Below, piece by piece: positions 49,071-62,175 of a DNA stretch of 64,000 nucleotides. Made by a program: the position numbers and the translations under genes. Below the pieces are notes generated by a model. That model was not told the origin of the DNA and searched no databases. It saw only the letters and a program-made list of their open reading frames with translations. The DNA is taken from the NCBI GenBank assembly GCA_964035795.1, contig OZ038321.1:2040948-2104947 (forward strand). The letters run 5' to 3'. Positions within the stretch are counted from its first letter, which is position 1, and every line of letters starts with the position of its first letter. The stretch is from Pterobdella sp. o SKG-2022 (taxonomy: Eukaryota; Annelida; Clitellata; Hirudinida; Piscicolidae).

Positions 49071-49146
49071 CATCTGACTAGTGCGTTTAACACACGACAA
49101 TTACAACAAGCAAGAAGCAAATAGACTTTGGCAGGAATACTTCAGG
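49071..49146 (-). other. Minus-strand exon candidate ending in ATG|GTAAGTAAG
   Basis: On the minus strand an acceptor-like GAATTCCTACAG is followed by about 76 bases ending CTAGTCAGATG at a perfect donor (49061-49070). No frame is fully open, so it would be a 5' leader exon whose last three bases are the start codon. It is opposite in direction to the leader exons at 33-45 kb. Confidence 0.35.
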
Positions 49147-49936
49147 CTGTAGGAATTCAATTAAAAAGGTACTTATGGAAAAAGACGTAATTTTTGCCTG
49201 TGTTCATCCATCCTTGAACCTCTTCCTTATTATCTACTTCCAGGCTTCGGTTTCCTTGATATTATGTCTGCTGTTAATAGCTTGGTTTGTTGTTAAGAAA
49301 AGCTTTTTTTTTTTTATTTTTTTATGAATATATATTTTTTATTATATTTTTCACTATAATTTATATATATTTAATCTTTGAATTTTTTTTTTGATTTTTG
49401 GGGCATTTTTAATTGCTTTCTTATCTAGTGTCCACACTAATCCGTGAATACATTATGATGAGAAACTCAAGGTAATTAGTGTAAAAAAACGTAAAGTTCA
49501 GCCACTTATTTTCTCAAGTTATTATTCAATTGCATATTTATAAATTTTTCTATTCAGAAAAAAACTATTTGAAAAATATTCAAAGCAGTATACTGTTTTT
49601 TTTTATTATTGTTTTTCAATCTTCAAATAACATTAAACGTTGTGGTACTTAATTTAAATGCAAAACTTTATTACAATCAAATTCAACTTATTAATTATTC
49701 AGGCTTAACACTACATAAATACTTTAACTTTTAGAAACTCAAAAAATAATTTCGTGAATTTTATACAATGAATGACATCACATGGAATAATAATATTGAA
49801 TGAATTATAATATAAAATGAAGAGCTATACAATTTGAATAAATACTTTTGAAATGACAATTAGTCATTCCATAAGCAATAAAAGTTATAATAGACACCAT
49901 ATTATAATTTTTACTACTTAAATCACAGATCAATAT

Positions 49937-50109
49937 GTCGACCTCTAGAGCTCAGTTGGTAGAACATTAGACTAATTATCTAGTCACCGGTTTCGACCCC
50001 GCGTGGGCCGACAATTAGCACCTGTTTCACAGTGTATTTTCGCTACATTAAATCTGTAGCAGGCTCTTTGATCTATAAGAAAAATCGCTTTACAAATACC
50101 ACAATAAAT
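49937..50109 (+). mobile_element. tRNA-headed SINE, copy 5
   Basis: The head GTCGACCTCTAGAGCTCAGT has an intact anticodon stem (TTAGA/TCTAG, loop CTAATTA). Then come TTTCGACCCCGCGTGGGCCG, the common body and ACAAATACCACAATAAA. It ends about 25 bases before the exon acceptor at 50133. Confidence 0.85.
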
Positions 50110-50133
50110 TAAAAAACAACAAATTTGCTCCAG

Positions 50134-50226
50134 ATGTCAAGCCAAATGGACTTCGCGAAGAAGAACCAACTGAAAAGAGTGAAAGACATTGTTAACAACC
50201 AGAAGGGTGCGCACCATAGAGACCAG
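50134..50226 (+). CDS. Coding exon, unknown product (possible first coding exon)
   Basis: Acceptor TTTGCTCCAG, then ATG at the first base. The exon is 31 codons, MSSQMDFAKKNQLKRVKDIV followed by NNQKGAHHRDQ, with donor CAG|GTTTGA in phase 0. The other two frames are closed. Balanced codons in a very AT-rich setting make a real exon likely. The protein is basic, with no recognised family. A possible next exon begins after TTTTTTCCCAG at 50581 and would add LTWIRCFFSTIVFL and a stop. Confidence 0.5.
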
Positions 50227-52690
50227 GTTTGATTTGGTTGGAGTTGATAATATGTCTACTCTCTCATTGTTTCATGATAATATGTATAATGCCAAAGTAA
50301 GATATGGCTTTAAAAGATAATGTACAGACTATCATGGGTTAATGGTTTTAATAGATATCTTTAGATTGTTAATAGATTGATAGATTATTAATAGATACAA
50401 ATTTTAATGGATAAGATACATACATTTGGTTAGGTATAATTTTGAATGATAGAATATCTGGTCGAAAATTACCATAAATACTTTTAATTGTTTATGTCTT
50501 TAAATGAGAACAGATGTCTTTTAGTTGATCAAAATTACTTAGAGGATCATTATCATTATCTTTTTTAATTTTTTCCCAGCTCACCTGGATAAGATGCTTT
50601 TTCTCTACAATTGTTTTTCTTTGAAACAAGATAAAAGATTTTTTTGAGATAAAAAGACTAAGTTTTTTTTTATTATTATTGTTATTCTTATTATTATTAT
50701 TTATTATTATTATTATTATAATTTTTTTTTGTTATTATTATTATTGAACTTTTGTATTTCCAGGTTGTTTTTGTTAACTTCAGCATATTTCTATCTTTTT
50801 CTTTATTGTTCTTTATTGAATACTTTTAGTTTTTAAATTTTTTTTGAAAATAAAATAAACATATGAATTAGTTTTATGTTTTTGAATACAATAACTTAAA
50901 ACTTTCTTAGAATAATCAACACTTTCAACCTTATATAACACTAACAAAAAAATGATTATTTCAAAATAATTTAAATTAAAAAAGAAATTTTTAAATTAAT
51001 GTGAATATTCAAACGCAAATTCGTCAAATGTTCTTTTATGATATTCGACAGTTTTCTGCTTTAATCTTACTTCAAAGAAACTTTAATTCCTCTACTTTTT
51101 TTAATTTTTTAACCTTTAATTCATAAAAATGTTTATTTTGAAATAATTTATTTTAATGAAAAAATTGTGATAAAAGCATCAATTTTTTTACCAAATTTAT
51201 TTTTTTATCCGAAAAAAGCAGGCTTTCTCAAGAAAAATGAAATTTTCTATGAAAACTAGTTGTCAAATAAAAATGACGTTTTGATTTCAATTAAAATAAA
51301 TTTTCCACTAATAATGCTGAATAATATTTAAAGAATCAAATAAAACTCCATTAAAAGTCATACTCAAAAAAGTCCAAAAAATGACTATCAAAAACCCACC
51401 ATTGAAAAAAATTATCAAAATGTTCTATGAGAAATGAACACATCTTTGAGGAAAAAAATTCATAAAAAAGCTTATCATTGAAAAAATAACTCCAAAAGAA
51501 AAAAAAAAAAAAATTATAAAAACAAAACTACGGTAAAGAAACGTTATTAAGGCCCAAAATATAGATCTCGAAATTCTGTGATCACATCAAATTTTTTTCC
51601 AATAATTAGAAAACAATTGCCAAAAAAATAGAGAAACTCTTAAAAAATCATTGGAGTCGAATCCTAGCTATATATTTTTATATTCTTTCAAATTTTTATT
51701 TTTTATTGTTTATTATTATTATTGTTTTTTATTTCAACATTTATGCTTTTTTTTATAACTTCTATTGTACCATTGAGTTTTCTAAATGAATTTTTATGGT
51801 TTAATAATAGCATAGAGATGTTTCAAAGTGAATCTCTGCCGAATTAAATCAAAACTCCAGATATCGTTCAGATCAAGTTTGGATTTAAGCCCCATATTCT
51901 ATTTATTTACGAATTTGAATTTTATTCAAATCAATTTTATCGAACCATTCCACTCAAACGGGTAAAAATCAGAAATTTTCGTTTTTACGATTATAAGAAT
52001 TATATTTTTCATTTCTAAAATTATTATTATTTTTACTATTTAGATTTAAGATTTTCAAAAATTGATATAAAATTTACACAAAAGTGTTTCTAATTTTTCT
52101 AGCTATTTTTTGTGCATTCATATTTGATAATCCATATTTGATATTTATTTCCACCTATTGTGGTGTAAAAATCTCAAAAATTCGCCCCTTTTGGGGGTTT
52201 TTTTTGTTTTATTTTTTTTAATAAATTGTATTTCATGTAATTATTTTATTAAAGTATTATCATTTGTAATAATTTTATGTTGTTTTTCGGTTAATATTTC
52301 ACTTTTCACTGCATTATTTTTGTTGCATTTAACTTTTGAAAACATTTTCTGTAGTTTTTAAGCATAAAATTTTTTTTGTTTCAACTCCAAATAAGGCAAA
52401 TTTTTATTGTATTTGAATATATCAATTTATACACATGTGCATATATTTTACCAGTAAAGCTTCAAATTAGAAAGATTTATAAAAGCACAGAAAAAGTTTT
52501 TATTGAGCAAAAATTTTCACCAAATAAAACCGTCATAATTTATTAACATTTCTACTGTTTTACTCATTGAAAATTTTTTTTACATGGTTTCATAAATCCT
52601 CATAATTTGAAGTTTTACTAGTAAAATTCAAGTTTACAAAAGAACGTACGATGTCTTTAAAAAATACATGTACCCACATATTCTTTTGTT

Positions 52691-52867
52691 GTAATGTATT
52701 GCGGTATTTATGAAGCGCTTTTCCTTATAGATCAAAGCGCTTGCTACAAATTTAATGTAGCTAAAACACACTGTGGAACAGGTGCTAATTGTCGGCCCAC
52801 GTGGGATCGAACCCGGTAACTTTAGAAAATTAGTCTAATGCTCAACCATTGAGCTATAAGGGCCGAC
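52691..52867 (-). mobile_element. tRNA-headed SINE, copy 6
   Basis: Same layout and orientation as copy 1. The minus strand gives GTCGGCCCTTATAGCTCAAT, GGGTTCGATCCCACGTGGGC, the shared body and the tail GCGCTTCATAAATACCGCAA. Very similar to 13592-13772. Confidence 0.85.
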
Positions 52868-53649
52868 AATGTGTTCTATAATACAAGTTCATATTTCATT
52901 TTTTTATTTTGAAGTAAAAAATTCGAATAAAAAATAAAGTAAAATAAAAAAGTAAAATAGTAGAAACTTAAGAAATTATGGAGAAGAATTTTGAGTGCTT
53001 GTGAGGTGTTCTTGGCTTCAGTTATCGATTTTGTAGCGCAGATTTTTTCAAATAATTTTAAACCTCAACGTTTCAAATTGCTCAGCTTATCATTTTAATT
53101 TTTTTTATGTGATTTTTTTTTCAAAATTTTTACGCAAAATGTGTTAATTATTGATGAAAAAATTGTTTTTTCCCAAAATTTTCAGATTTTATTATCTGGG
53201 ATTCAGGATTAGAATATATTGAATTTAAAAACAGATAAAGTTAAATTTGAATGGCATAAAAAATTCAAGCTCTATTCCCTAACATTAAAAAAAATATCCG
53301 CTGGGAATAAAAACCAATAAAGAAAATAATTTAATGATGATTCTCATTACGAAAAACTATATAAACCAAAAATTTAAAATAATTGTTTTCTGGAAAAATT
53401 TAAAATATAGAACAGGAAAAAAAATTTTACAAAAAAAAAAATAAATAAAAAATAAATAAATAAAAAAAACAAAAAATTAAAAATTAAAATTGATCAAAAA
53501 AAAACAATAGAATAACATAATCAGTATAAACTATAACTAATAATTAAAAAACAAAAATAGAAAAAGCAAAAATGAATTGAAAGAAATGCGGGTTATTTAG
53601 ATCAAGTTATCCTAGCAACAAAGTGAAAAATTTTTTCCAAACGACAGAA

Positions 53650-53885
53650 TTACTCTTTATTTATTGTTATTGCTATTATTGTTATTGTTACCGCTAATAT
53701 TGTTATTGTTATTGTTACTGCTATTATTGTTGCTGTTACTGCTTTTATTGTTATTGTTATTGTGAAGAAAATTTAAAAAAATTTTTGTTATTATTTTTGT
53801 CTTTGTTATTATCATCGTTATTTTTATTATTTTTGTTGTTATTATTATTGTTGTTATTGTTATTATTGATGTTAGTCTTATAACT
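53650..53885. repeat. ATT/GTT/GCT-rich simple repeat
   Basis: Imperfect TTATTGTTATTG units, with a block TACTGCTATTATTGTTGCTG. Confidence 0.85.
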
Positions 53886-54082
53886 ATTAATATTATTTTG
53901 TTGTCGTTTTTTTTTTTATTATTTCGTTTTTATTTTTTTTTTCAACTATTTCTATTCAAATTTATTTCATTTTTCGAATAATAACTTTTCACTATTTTAT
54001 ATATATTATCTTTACATAATTATTCTATTTTATCAACAATCCTTATTATCGTTTTTCTATTATCAAACTTTGCCACCATCAG

Positions 54083-54129
54083 GTGCTTTCTTAGTTAATC
54101 CGGAACTGATTGATAACACAATTCCATGA
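54083..54129 (+). CDS. Possible short terminal exon
   Basis: After CCACCATCAG the phase-1 frame reads GAFLVNPELIDNTIP and a stop. It is 47 bases with richer composition. It is unsupported by any neighbour and could be chance. Confidence 0.15.
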
Positions 54130-54439
54130 CGAACACTGAAAAACTATTGTTCAACTTTGTGAATAATTAGTTTTCTGAATTATGAAAAAACGATAATATT
54201 TGTCTTTTTATTTTGACAAAGCTTTTTTCAATTTTCTACATCATCATCAAATAACTAATTATAAATATAAATCTTGAAAAATATTTATATAGCGCCCCTT
54301 TCGCATTGTTTAAAAACGCTCTGCTATAAACCACTCATGAAAAACCAAAAAAAAACTGAATTTCTTCATAACCATCAAAAAAATTCTTATTATTCTCAAC
54401 ATTTAAGGCCTCATATTTCAATGTTTTTATATTCCTTCT

Positions 54440-54502
54440 AGATCGCTCCCATCTGGGGTTTCGTTTGCACAATTGATAGGTTCCACAGGGCGCTACTCCG
54501 TG
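54440..54502. repeat. Dispersed repeat fragment (CACAGGGCGCTACTC)
   Basis: ATCTGGGGTTTCGTTTGCAC and GATAGGTTCCACAGGGCGCT match the inverse of the 23210-23300 SINE body and the fragment at 11196. The three copies define one family. Confidence 0.6.
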
Positions 54503-57500
54503 TGGATAACTGAATTTTATTTTTATTGTTTTTTTTAATCAATAATTTTTTATCTAGTTTTCAACATTTTATATTTTAATGCAATGGATTATTTTCTATC
54601 GATCATCGTTAGCTTTTATACATAATAATAATTTGGTGTTTGATGAATAAAAGTTAGTTTTTGAGAAAATTTAAACTATTTTTTTTTTAATTTTTTAAAT
54701 TAAGTTTAAATAATATTATTAATGGTGATTTGATTAGCATAGATTATACTCAAAGAATCAACAATCTAATAACACTGTTTACAACGGCATTCACAATTGA
54801 CTGTCACTTGAAATTATTTTGATATTAGAATAAAAATTATATAAAAAAAAAATAAATTTTCAGAAAAAGTTAAAAATTATTTAACTAAAAACAAGTTTAA
54901 ATGTGAATTAAAGGAGAAAGATGTTTAAAAGTCCAAATGACTTGGAAATCTCATTTGTTTCAATTAGAGACTGATGGAGATTAAGTGTAGATGTTCTTCT
55001 TTAAATTTTTATTGTTTTTCTGAAGTTTCCTCAATTTATTTTGTATAATTTATTATATAAATTATACGAGCATTTTTATACAGTTTCCACCTTCATTTGA
55101 AGAATTTTGATTTAATTATTTAGAAATAAGCATTTTTGGTTCACTATGATATTCAATTTTGTTTCTTGTTTTTTTTAATAGTTTTTCTATAAGTATGAAC
55201 GTTCAAGAAAAAAAACAGAGATATATAAAACTAATGCAAGATATACAACTCATCAATCAAATTATTTGGTCAAGACTGGATACTTCCAAATTCTCGGTTG
55301 ATTAATGGCGACTGGAAAAAGATAAAAAAAAATTTTTAATTATTCAATTATACTTTTCAAAAAATAATTTTTAAAACTATAATTTTTTTAAATTGTTGAA
55401 AAATGTCAAAAAAATTGAAGAAAATTTGTTTCAAATGCCGAAAAATTCGATTCATTTGAATTTAATAGATATAAAGTTAATCTTTTCATGAATGAACACC
55501 AATATTGTCGAAAACCAAAAAAAAACATATTAAATTTATTGGAAAATCACTTTTTAGATCAAAACTTATTCAAATGATTGTGGACTTAGAAGCTTTTTTG
55601 TTCTCAAAACTCAACATCATAAGAAATATTTGAACACAAAACTAAAAAAAATTCAAAGTAGAAAAGATTCAAAAATGGTAAATATAGCAAAAAAATCGTA
55701 AATTCTTTGCTAAAAAACTACTGAAAAAACTTGGAATTATAAGCAAAAACCAAATGTATTTGAGCTGTTTGTTGAAGGAATGGGGTCAATGGAACCGATA
55801 TAGTTTTTGATGAAACAAGTATTTTCTAGTTTTTATGCTTTAGTTTTATTTTATATGGGTAGATACAGCTGTGACTGAGTGTATTATCTTTTTTTTTCTT
55901 TTTTTTTTTTAATTATTATGTTTTTTTTTGTTAAATTTATTTATTATTATTGCTTTTAATGTTATTTGTATTATTGTTAAAATTCATATAAACATTTACA
56001 ACTTCTGATATTTCTATATGCTCATACAGCTCTCTGCAATTCTGGTTTCTGTGGTGATGATGTTTCATTGATGGGTGGTTTTGAGAGAAAAAACTCGAAC
56101 ATGTTAACAAACAAGAAAAAAATAACAAAAAATAAAATTAGACATTATGAAAAAATCAAAAAATAGCAAAACAAAAGAACTAATAATAGAAAATTAAGAA
56201 AAAAAAAAAACATCTGGAATTTGTGCTTATGCTGCTATTGCTAATTAAACACAAATTTTTTCTATTTTGTATACATTCCAATAAGATTCGAAGTATAAAT
56301 CATTCTAAGACGTGGTTTTTTGCGCCAATAAGCTCACTTAAAAAACATAGGAAAAAAAATCTATTGGTTTGATTGTGTATTTGTTTTTATAATTGATAAT
56401 TTTTTTGTTTTTTTTAAATTTAGAAACATTTTGAATGTAATTATCATTTGTTTTATTTTTTCATTATTTCATTTTTTGAACAACAATTACATCAAATTTA
56501 AAAAAGATTAGTTTAAGGAATTTCGATACACTTATTTAAATTTAAGCTTTAATTTTTGAAAAACTTGCATTAAATTTTTTCACTTTTTTCAAGGTGATTT
56601 TGTTTGTGTTATAACAAAAGCAAACACTCAAACAAACCAAACTATTTTCAAAAAGAGTTCAAAGCAGTTTTTAAATTTAAAAACAGTAGAAAAAAATCAT
56701 TGAAAAAAAATTGAATCAGAAACACAACACAGCCAGAAAGATTTTATCAAAATAAAAAAAAACATCCATTGTTAACAAAAACGTCTTCTTAAATACCATC
56801 CCAAAACATTCATCAAAACCAAAACATCAAAACAAAACTCCAGGAGTTAAAAACAACAAAATCATCAAAGCCCCCAAGAAACTCGACAACAAAAATTGGA
56901 AAAATAACTGAGTCACGTTCCCAGTGTTGTATTTATGATAGAAGGGTGTTCTAAGCCCTCTCGCTAATCCACATGCTTATCCTTCAGTAATTACATTTGC
57001 TACCATACCTTGCATTGGTTGCGAGGTTTATTTTTTCAAATTTAAATAATTTTTCGAGGTTTTTAGAGTTTTTTGATGGGGCGGGTTTTCAAAAAGTTTA
57101 GTGTTTAGGGGAATTATCGAAACTTCATCGTTTTTCACTGAGTTTTGAGCAGTTTGGTTTTGAGAGTTTTTTTGAGGAATTTTATTAAATTTTACCGTTT
57201 TTTTTTTTAACTTTTCTTAAATGATTTGAATTTTCAAGAAAAAAGCAATTTTTTTCAACAAAACTAACGTATATGAAGGCAAATAAATTGCAACTTTTTG
57301 AATTAAAAACTGGAGCTTCAAACTTTATAAAAAGTACTGAAATCCATTTTTATTGTTGAGATGATGTTCAACACTTTACAGCTTACAAAAAAATATTTGT
57401 TGCAAAAAACTTGAAAGTTATTTTGTTTTTTGCAACAAATATTTAGAAAAACTTGACATTCTCCCAAGTTTCATAAAAATTTTCAAATGAAAACATTGAT

Positions 57501-60215
57501 ATTATTATTAATTCTATGAAAATAATAAAAACAATATATTAGAACTATTTAGTCATTGTTCAAAATACAATAAAAGGAAACTTTCAAATAAGTCAAAAAA
57601 CATGAATGCTCGAAAAAAAATTATTTTATTTTTGAACAATTGATTCCAAGCTTTCAAAAAAGATTTTTGACAAAAATTATTGAAAAAACAACAATTAAAA
57701 TGACACATAAACACAATTACAAAATGACAAACCTGGCCTTGGTAATATTTGCAAATTCCTATATCTCTTCTCATAGAAAATCCATTTTTGAAAATTTTTT
57801 TGCTTTATTTTGTAATTAGCTTGTGAAAGAGTGAACCATATATATTTTTAGTATTTGTTTTCCATTTTTTATGTTTCATTTTCTTGATTTTATTTAGTTA
57901 AAGCTGATTGTTTTGGAGAATTTCAATTTGCTTTGATTCAATTTTAATGGTTACGAAAATGAATAAATTTGAGAAAATTATTTTTTTTATTACTTCGCAT
58001 GCACAACATTTTTATTTTTTTCCAGAATTTCATCGTTTCATTTTTTTAAATTAAATAATAAATTTTCTTTAAATTCTGTTATTTTATCTCCCAAAACGGG
58101 TTTTATGTTGAAATATAATTTTCAATTTAAGAATTTTTTTTGTCATTTTTACTCAGTTTTGTTCATCGTTCAAAAAATTCTACTTTAAATTATTATTCAA
58201 ATTTTTTTATTCGAATTTTTTTTTTATTTTTTTATTTGAAAAATGACGGATAAATTCAAATACATGTTATAAAGTTGCGTGAACAAGAAAAAATATTGCA
58301 AAACTTGAAAAAATTCCAAAAAAAAATTTAGTTTCCATTACTTTCAATGTTTTTTTTGGTGGAACAACACCATTTTTTTAATGAAAATGTTTGTGTGTAA
58401 TAATACTAACGTTCACATGAATATATATCAGTGTAATAAATAAAAGAATTGCATAATTCAGTAGTTTCAATCCAGGTTTGTTATATATCAAAACAAAAAA
58501 TGAATTTTCCGTATTATCAAATAAAAATAGATATTTTTAGTAGTGATATTTCAATCATAAATATTGTGTAAAAAATTGTTTTTTAACGTTTCACATTAAC
58601 AATTTTCCTCAACTAGAAAAAAGCTATCAAAAATGGAAAAATAAATTAAAACTGGAAAAGCATTCTAGATAAAAATTATAAATTACGCCAAATGGAAAAG
58701 TTACACAAAATAAAAAAGTTTAAAATTTAATCAAAAAAAAAATATTTTGTCTTGAAAAAAACATTTACTCTGAATAGGGAAGCTGTATTTTGAACAAAAG
58801 GTGAATTTATGAAATAACGAAGCCAAGCACAAAGAGCGATATCGATGAAGAGAATTTTAAAAATTAAAGTCCCACTGTGGAAATATTTTCTGGGTTGATT
58901 TGTGTTTTTATTTTTTTTCTGTTTTACCACAATCATAAAATCATAAAAATTTATTCTGTGTGCATGTTGAAAACTAAAAAATGATAGATTAAATAAAAGA
59001 AATTAAAGCAATATTGAGAAAAAATTTAAAACCTCATTTCCTTTTTGCTTATAAAAACTATAGAAAAACATATTTTTGCAAAAACTCTCAAAAGTTTTGC
59101 GTGAAGTTGGTGCTCTTTAGAGCGTGAGACTTTATGTTTTGTCAATGAACTCGTCTTTTAGCCTCCAATTCAGAACCAAGAAGCTTACGACTTCATAATA
59201 GACTTTTTAATAGGTTCCCTGTTTTTATGCGCTAATGATAGTTTTTTTTAATCAAGTGATGTAGTTTTTTTGAAATTGAAGGATATAACTATTTTATAAG
59301 ATATGATACACAATGTTTTATCAAATGAAAAATCGATTATTTTAAATAAAACTAATTGACAAGCATTGCAAAATTGTGATTCTATCTTATATTTTGTTTG
59401 AAGGACGGTTGAGATGTTTTTGAAATAAACGGAAACTATGAAATGATCATTTATTTAGATCGTTTTTGAAGCCTGATTTCAACATTTGACAATTTCGAAG
59501 TTTTTCACGTTGAGATATAACATAATATAAAAACAATTACTAGAACCAAGAGATATGAATTACCAAAACCAAATATAACTTCATTATTTTGAACTTTTGG
59601 TTCATTATAAAAAATTAGTTTGAAAACATCAAATAAGGAAGTATAATTAAAATATTTTCATCCTACCAAAGATAATTTTCATCAATATATTCTCCCTCAG
59701 TCACCATTGATTTTTCAAGAAATACCACTGCTCTTTGTTCATTATTGAAATTGTTATCCTTGTTTTTCAAAAAAAATTTTCAAACTTACGATGCACCAAA
59801 CTAACTTTTATTCGTTTGAATCTCACTATGTAATCAATCTTTAAAGGCAATTTATATTAAAAAAAACAAAAAAAAAAACGAAAATTTAACAATAAAAATA
59901 AAAAAGCACAAAAAAAAACTATTCAGATACTAATAAGTTGAAAAGTCAAAAAAATTTTTCAAATATTTATGGGAAAGATGTCGTATCGTAACGTAGATGG
60001 AAAAAAAATAATGGAACAAGAGGTTTAAGGAATGAAAACAAAACAAAGAAATTACAAATATATGCAACAGTTAACGTGTTTCAATTTTAAATGTTGTCTT
60101 TGATATAAAAAAATAAAAATTTAGGAAAAAGTTTTTAAAAAGTTGAGCGAAAAATGATCTTGAAATTTCATGACTCATATTTATAATAGTTTAATTCTTC
60201 AAGCCCAAAATAAAT

Positions 60216-60384
60216 ATTCAAATGAAAACACTTTTAGGAGTTTATTTTATTTCACGAAGCTTTTCGTAAGATGAACTTACATTATCAAGTGGAGGTACAA
60301 ATATAAGGACGTTACTGACTTTCATTGAACATTGCTGGAAGCTGTTTGGAATGAAATAGACTCCTAAAATGTTTTCATTTGAAT
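60216..60384. mobile_element. MITE-like hairpin element 2
   Basis: The left 69 bases (60216-60284) match the left arm of 29909-29977. The loop start TCAAGTGGAGGTACAAATAT is identical. Only the outer 40 or so bases of the right arm still match, ending in TTCATTTGAAT. This looks like an older or rearranged copy of the same family. Confidence 0.75.
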
Positions 60385-60754
60385 ATTCATATTTATAACA
60401 ATTTGAAAAAAAAGGGTGAAAAACAATGGAGTTGTTGAGAAAAATAGTTGTTTTGACTAACATACTGTAAATATATCACTGAAAAATTTTTTACAAACAA
60501 AAAAGAAAACATGAGAAACAAAAACTCGAAACAACAGCAGATGAATAATATAAAAAGTAAAATAATTAGAAATGGTTACTAATATTTTGCACTGGAAAAC
60601 TATTCGAAAAAATATTTTGTTATAAAAAACTGAAAATAAGCTCAGTTATAAAAGTGAAAAAAGACACTATAATTAAAACAAAAAATAAGGTGATGATGAC
60701 AATAACACAAATAATAACTATATAAATGGTATTATTTTTATTTTTCAGCCACCC

Positions 60755-60803
60755 TTGTTGTTATTATTATTATTATTATTATTAATATTATTATTATTAT
60801 TGA
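60755..60803. repeat. (ATT)n microsatellite
   Basis: Short, nearly pure ATT tract. Confidence 0.85.
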
Positions 60804-61391
60804 AACTATTACTTTCTTCATTATTGAAACAAACCATCATCATATCAGTTACAAAAAAAAATATTCAATAAGCAAAACTATTTAACGAATTTGGTTTCTC
60901 AAGTCAGTCTTGAGAAAAGTTTTGCGCGTTTTGTTCTGAAATTTTATTTTTACTTTTGACTTTTCTCTATATATTGGTTTTGATTAATTAAAAATAAATA
61001 TTTTAAGCTTTTTTTGCATTTTTGAGTATTTATTGTTACTTAATAGAATTAATTTATGTGCCAGTAAAATGGAACTATAAGAAGTAATTTGAAGATCGAT
61101 GGCACTAATTAATTAAATCAACAGATTCAACAATGAATTACTGAATAAAAAAAATGATTTTAACTCAAAAAACAAAACAAAACAATATTGATTGGAGTTT
61201 AAATCCAGGAAAATTATAGATGGAAAAACATTTATAAACAAGAAAAGATATTAAAAAGCTTCATTTAAAACAAAATAACAACAAAAACTACATCAAAAAA
61301 ACATAAAAAATCTATTAACAAATGAGAATAATAATAAAAAAAAACAACAACACAGAACAACCGAACACTTCTACACCACTGCCTCTTAACC

Positions 61392-61499
61392 ATGCTGGGA
61401 CACAAAAAAAACCAACCGGAAACAGATGCAGATGATTCTAACAATGACGTCATTAGATTTCTTGTTGCTTCCGGTTTCGACGTGAATATAGAAGATCAA
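61392..61499 (+). CDS. Coding exon with ankyrin-repeat-like motif
   Basis: ATG at 61392 opens 36 codons to a donor GATCAA|GTAATT. The acidic part ETDADDSNN is followed by DVIRFLVASGFDVNIEDQ. The V-x-x-L-x-x-G-x-D-V-N-x-x-D spacing is that of the second helix and hairpin of an ankyrin repeat. The next exon would be expected to continue with G-x-T-P-L-H, but it was not found in the remaining 2.5 kb. It could be a first coding exon, or an internal exon if an acceptor lies just upstream. Partner exons are probably beyond the right edge. Confidence 0.5.
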
Positions 61500-61804
61500 G
61501 TAATTGTTTATGTTGTGTGTAGATGCGTGTGTTATTGTTATTATCATTTTCCTTTTAATCAACTTATATACATTCATCACAGGTCCATAAATAATCATAA
61601 CAACAATGAAATATATTTCCATAATATTCATAACTTTTTAATTAATAAAAAAAAATATAAAAAATTATATTAATAGTAATAATAATTTAAAAATAATTTT
61701 AATTATCATTATTTATATGTAAGGCGTATTTTAGGTTTTTTATTGCCGCATAGGCTTGATTGAAGACAATTGGCTTTGTGTTGAGGATGATCATAGCCTT
61801 TTTT

Positions 61805-61985
61805 TGTTTATTCAATAGTATTTTATTGTTGTTATGATATTTTTTATGTTCTTATGATATTCTTATTGTTTTTATGATATTTTTTTTGTTTTGATATTTT
61901 TCAGTTGTTTTTTTATGATGTTTTTTATTGTTTTTATGATTTTTTATGATGTGTTTCATTGTTTTTATGATTTTTTTTGTTAATT
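61805..61985. repeat. TTTTATGATATTTTTT-type tandem repeat
   Basis: Repeated TTGTTTTTATGATATTTTTT units with decay, about 20 bases each. Confidence 0.7.
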
Positions 61986-62065
61986 TGATTTTTTTTCCTT
62001 AGACTAATTGAAATATTTTTGGCTAGATAATGGTATGCTATTTATAAAGGCTGAGAACGTGGTGA

Positions 62066-62175
62066 TAAGATGAGGATGATGAGGCTGATGACGACGATGA
62101 GGATGATAATGGTGATGAGAATGATGATGATGGTGATGATGACAATGATGATGATGGTAATGATGATGATGCATG
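62066..62175. repeat. (GATGAT)n microsatellite
   Basis: Degenerate GAT/GGT/GAC tract. The Met-rich ORF across it is an artefact. Confidence 0.9.

Larger units (their letters stand above)
50600..61390. other. AT-rich non-coding stretch
   Basis: Besides the SINE (52691), simple repeats, a MITE (60216) and very weak exon candidates, I see nothing supportable. A GC-richer patch at 56820-57030 has short K/N-rich frames but no convincing splice pair. Confidence 0.5.

Noticed and set aside
49240..49300. TM-like exon (VSLILCLLLIAWFVVKK) after CTACTTCCAG on the plus strand
   Set aside because: It has an attractive acceptor, but the frame runs into poly-T without a donor or sensible end, and it lies opposite the minus-strand donor unit.
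56760..56910. K/N/P-rich frame ending KIIKAPKKLDNKNWKNN
   Set aside because: Low-complexity A-rich sequence with no acceptor or start. The composition alone explains it.
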